A DNA stretch of 23,406 bases from JBIQLO01 sp044464175 (GTDB lineage: Bacteria > Planctomycetota > Phycisphaerae > Tepidisphaerales > Tepidisphaeraceae). Shown here one piece after another: positions 21,346 to 23,406 of this stretch (its first letter is position 1; the number at the start of each line of letters is the position of its first letter). The stretch covers positions 1 through 23,406 of the forward strand of contig JBIQLO010000041.1 of the NCBI GenBank assembly GCA_044464175.1, written 5' to 3'. The notes below the pieces were generated by a model that made no database searches, had not been told where the DNA came from, and saw nothing but the letters and a program-made list of their open reading frames with translations. The translations under genes were made by a program, and so were the position numbers.

Positions 21346-23220
21346 CTAGAAATTCGCCTTCGGCACCGCCAGCGCCACCGACCAATGCCGCCCCCGAGCA
21401 TGAATGGTCTTCACCACAAGCCGGTTGGTCCCATCCTTCAGGTGAACGGGAATCTCCTCGATATTGCGAACGCCCCCATGCTTCCATTCCGCCGCGTGCA
21501 CCAGTTTCCCGTTGAGCCACAACTGAATCGGCCCCGACCCCTCCCAGTGCAGCACGGTGTCGCGCGGATGGACCGACTCCACCTCACCATAGAGATACCC
21601 CACCCCGGTGACGTCCTCCATAATATCATTGAGTATCAGCGCGTTCTTCTTGTTCACCTCGATCGGCTTCCATGCCAGCGACCGATCGCCCGCCTTGAAC
21701 GTGCTCGATAGGTCCACCGCCCCGCCGTCCCGCCCCAGCACCTCATCCAGCGCCGTCACCGTCTCCATCGCCGCAAGCCCTTTGGCCTCCGACGGGAACG
21801 CGCCGATCACCCGCCACTGCCGGATCGGCTCAGCATCGCTCTTCACTCGCGCTGAATCCCAGCTCCGGCGCAGCTCGGTCGCATCCACCGCCTGAAACAC
21901 CTTGCCGCTGGTGGGCACCCGCGTCTTCTTGGCGTCCAGATTCGGCAACAGATCCTGCTGCGCGGCGATCAACTCATCGCACATCTCCACGATCTGGTCC
22001 ATCGTCAGCGTCGCCGCCGTCAACGGATCGAACATCGCCGCCTGGTACACATGGTCGCGCCGTCCTTCCATCGCCGCCCGGATGAACAGCTCATGCTGCG
22101 ACACATGCGGCTGAATGTACGCCACCAGTTGCGGCGGCAGCTCGCCCACCGTCGTGAACTGCGGCCCCGCCCGGTCCACCAGCGTCGGCACCTCCACGAT
22201 CGCCGTCTCCGGCAGGTTGCTGATCGCCCCCCGGTTGGGCATGTTCCCATACACCACCGACGGCCGCCCCGTCGCCACCGAATGGATGATCGTCGAGCCA
22301 TACTCATGGCTGCGGTGCACCTCGATCGGCTTGGAGTCGTGCACCAGCGCTTTCATCCGGTCAAACTCGTCGATGTTCGCATCGCAGCGCCGAAGGTACT
22401 CGTCAATCGGCACATCGTAGTTCTTGTAGAATTCCTTCCCGTGCGGGATGAAATAGGGACAGTACTCGGAGCTGTGCTCCGACGACTCCGTGACGAAGTA
22501 CCCCAGCCGCCGCATCAGCTCAAAGCGCACCTTGTTCGTGTTGTAGTGCTTGGGATTGTCCATCGCCTCGAACAGCCGCGGATAAAGGTCCTTCCCCTCC
22601 TTCTCCAGCTTCAGATAAAACGCCATGTGGTTGATCCCGGCGCACTGAAACGCGATGTCGGCCGGATTCTCCCCGATGTACCCCATGATCTGGTTGAGCG
22701 TCCCCTGCACGCTGTGGCACAACCCCACCCCGACGATGTCGCTCGTGCGATAGACCGTCTGCATGTTCATGCTCATCGGGTTGGAATAGTTCAGCAGGAT
22801 CGCCCGGGGACAGATTTCCATCATGTCTTGGCACAACCCCTTGAGCATCGGATATGTCCGCAGCGCCCGGAACAACCCGCCGGGGCCGGTCGTGTCGGCG
22901 ATCGTGAAATTCAGCCCGTACTTGCGCGGAATCTCAAAATCGACCAGCGTCGAGTTGAACCCGCCGATCTGCACCATGTTGATGACGAAATCCGCCCCCT
23001 CCAGTGCCTTGCGTCGGTCCAGCGTTGCCTCGATCGTCGGCTCAGCCCCCAGCGCCTTGGCCACCTTCCGGCACAGGCTCGTCCCCACCTCCAGCCGCTC
23101 GGCGTCAATGTCCATATACGACAGCGTCGCGTTGCGGAACTCCGGATACGACAGAATGTCGCCGGTCAGGTTCTTGCTGAACACCACGCTCCCGGCCCCG
23201 ATCATCGCCACCTTGATCAC
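21346..23220 (-). CDS. GH4-family alpha-glucosidase/galactosidase with C-terminal extension
   Basis: A 624-aa protein. Residues 1 to about 440 are a glycoside hydrolase family 4 enzyme, which cleaves glycosides by an NAD- and metal-dependent redox mechanism. It shows the NAD-binding start IGAGSVVFSKNL, and the metal-site Cys 168 (GVGLCHSVQ) and His 198 (AGINHMAFY). The strand NYSNPM is typical. The last 180 residues are extra: a jelly-roll-like module with WRVIGAFPSE and PIQLWLNGKLVH...GTNRLVVKTIHARG. This resembles the beta-sandwich modules found in many planctomycete glycosidases. The start is GTG at 23220, with AAGGAG about 6 bases upstream; longer frames add no conserved sequence. No signal peptide is present, so it is cytoplasmic. 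The exact sugar is not determined. Confidence 0.9.
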   Translation of the reverse strand: MIKVAMIGAGSVVFSKNLTGDILSYPEFRNATLSYMDIDAERLEVGTSLCRKVAKALGAEPTIEATLDRRKALEGADFVINMVQIGGFNSTLVDFEIPRKYGLNFTIADTTGPGGLFRALRTYPMLKGLCQDMMEICPRAILLNYSNPMSMNMQTVYRTSDIVGVGLCHSVQGTLNQIMGYIGENPADIAFQCAGINHMAFYLKLEKEGKDLYPRLFEAMDNPKHYNTNKVRFELMRRLGYFVTESSEHSSEYCPYFIPHGKEFYKNYDVPIDEYLRRCDANIDEFDRMKALVHDSKPIEVHRSHEYGSTIIHSVATGRPSVVYGNMPNRGAISNLPETAIVEVPTLVDRAGPQFTTVGELPPQLVAYIQPHVSQHELFIRAAMEGRRDHVYQAAMFDPLTAATLTMDQIVEMCDELIAAQQDLLPNLDAKKTRVPTSGKVFQAVDATELRRSWDSARVKSDAEPIRQWRVIGAFPSEAKGLAAMETVTALDEVLGRDGGAVDLSSTFKAGDRSLAWKPIEVNKKNALILNDIMEDVTGVGYLYGEVESVHPRDTVLHWEGSGPIQLWLNGKLVHAAEWKHGGVRNIEEIPVHLKDGTNRLVVKTIHARGRHWSVALAVPKANF

Positions 23221-23251
23221 GAATTGCTCCTTGTTTGAACCGATGCCTGGC

Positions 23252-23272
23252 CCGCGACGGATCACGGACCAC
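23252..23272. repeat. Solo heptad array sharing the unit of element B
   Basis: Three 7-base units (CCGCGAC, GGATCAC, GGACCAC) lie in the leader of the GH4 gene. The GGACCAC unit is the same as in element B, 20 kb away. No inverted arm is nearby, so it may be a half element or the remnant of one. Confidence 0.45.
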
Positions 23273-23282
23273 AATCGTGAAC

Positions 23283-23310
23283 ATCATACCCCATCCCTTC
23301 CCCCCTGAAA
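23283..23310 (-). promoter_or_regulatory. Possible promoter of the GH4 gene
   Basis: On the minus strand TATGAT (23283-23288) lies 16 bases after TTTCAG (23305-23310). The -10 is good, the -35 poor. The leader would be about 55-60 bases and contain the solo heptads. Confidence 0.35.
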
Positions 23311-23344
23311 TAGCACGCCCGGGACATCCTTAGGACAAATGTGA

Positions 23345-23373
23345 TTGACCCCCGCCCCCGCCCGAACCACAAT
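23345..23373 (+). promoter_or_regulatory. Possible promoter of a gene leaving the window
   Basis: TTGACC (23345-23350), 17 bases, then CACAAT (23368-23373) are followed six bases later by an ATG at 23380. Confidence 0.35.
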
Positions 23374-23379
23374 GCCCCC

Positions 23380-23406
23380 ATGCCGCCCCCCGCCTCCACT
23401 GCCTGG
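23380..23406 (+). CDS. Possible 5' end of a gene running off the window
   Basis: The ATG at 23380 opens a frame (MPPPASTAW) that continues to the window edge. It is supported only by the promoter-like elements just upstream; there is no ribosome site. Nothing can be said of the product. Confidence 0.25.

Overview
The window looks like Planctomycetota DNA. It is GC-rich and carries an extracellular subtilase with an N-terminal LEPRLMLS motif, which is typical of planctomycete secreted proteins. It also holds several small conserved proteins I associate with that phylum, and a glycoside hydrolase family 4 enzyme. The class (perhaps Phycisphaerae-like) cannot be fixed from the sequence alone. 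No rRNA, tRNA or CRISPR array was found.

Layout. Bases 1-1085 hold the tail of an unknown gene and an AT-richer, probably acquired gene resembling the DUF4393/Abi-alpha family. Bases 1069-3489 form a minus-strand operon: folate cyclodeaminase-like protein, small zinc-ribbon-like protein, conserved 169-aa protein, lipoprotein. Bases 3658-5893 hold an RDD-family membrane protein and a conserved 157-aa protein (minus). Bases 6107-7189 hold an orphan OppF/DppF-type ATPase (plus). Bases 7381-11938 hold a PA0069-type radical SAM protein, an AHSA1/SRPBCC protein, a GNAT acetyltransferase and transketolase (all minus). Divergent from transketolase is a plus-strand cluster: zinc-finger-less DnaJ, M16 peptidase-like subunit without HxxEH, four-helix-bundle (S23/Avd-like) protein, active M16 peptidase, thymidylate kinase. 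A strong promoter and a repeat-bearing leader precede the 915-aa subtilase. The right end holds a PilZ-like protein, an Ala/Pro-rich membrane protein and a GH4 enzyme with a C-terminal extension (all minus).

The most striking feature is a set of hairpin-forming elements built from imperfect 7-bp units in inverted orientation (A 1912-1985, B 2514-2590, C 13091-13170, D 14415-14910, probably E 20165-20220). The unit sequence differs at each locus (GGAAAAN, GTGGTCC, TTGTTNN, ACTTGTT, GTGCCGG). The design is the same: arms of about five units that occupy a gene boundary almost exactly. D encloses the four-helix-bundle gene and separates two M16 genes whose products probably act as a heterodimer. 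A supplies the whole basic and hydrophobic signal-peptide region of a lipoprotein. A short solo array at 23252-23272 reuses the unit of B. Different sequences with one architecture do not fit simple copy-and-paste transposition. I propose them as a family of heptad hairpin elements, possibly linked to the Avd-like protein.

A second repeat class is a 35-bp palindromic repeat present twice before tmk, together with a decayed copy of the tmk start. A third is a decamer array (CGAACCCAAT-like) in the subtilase leader.
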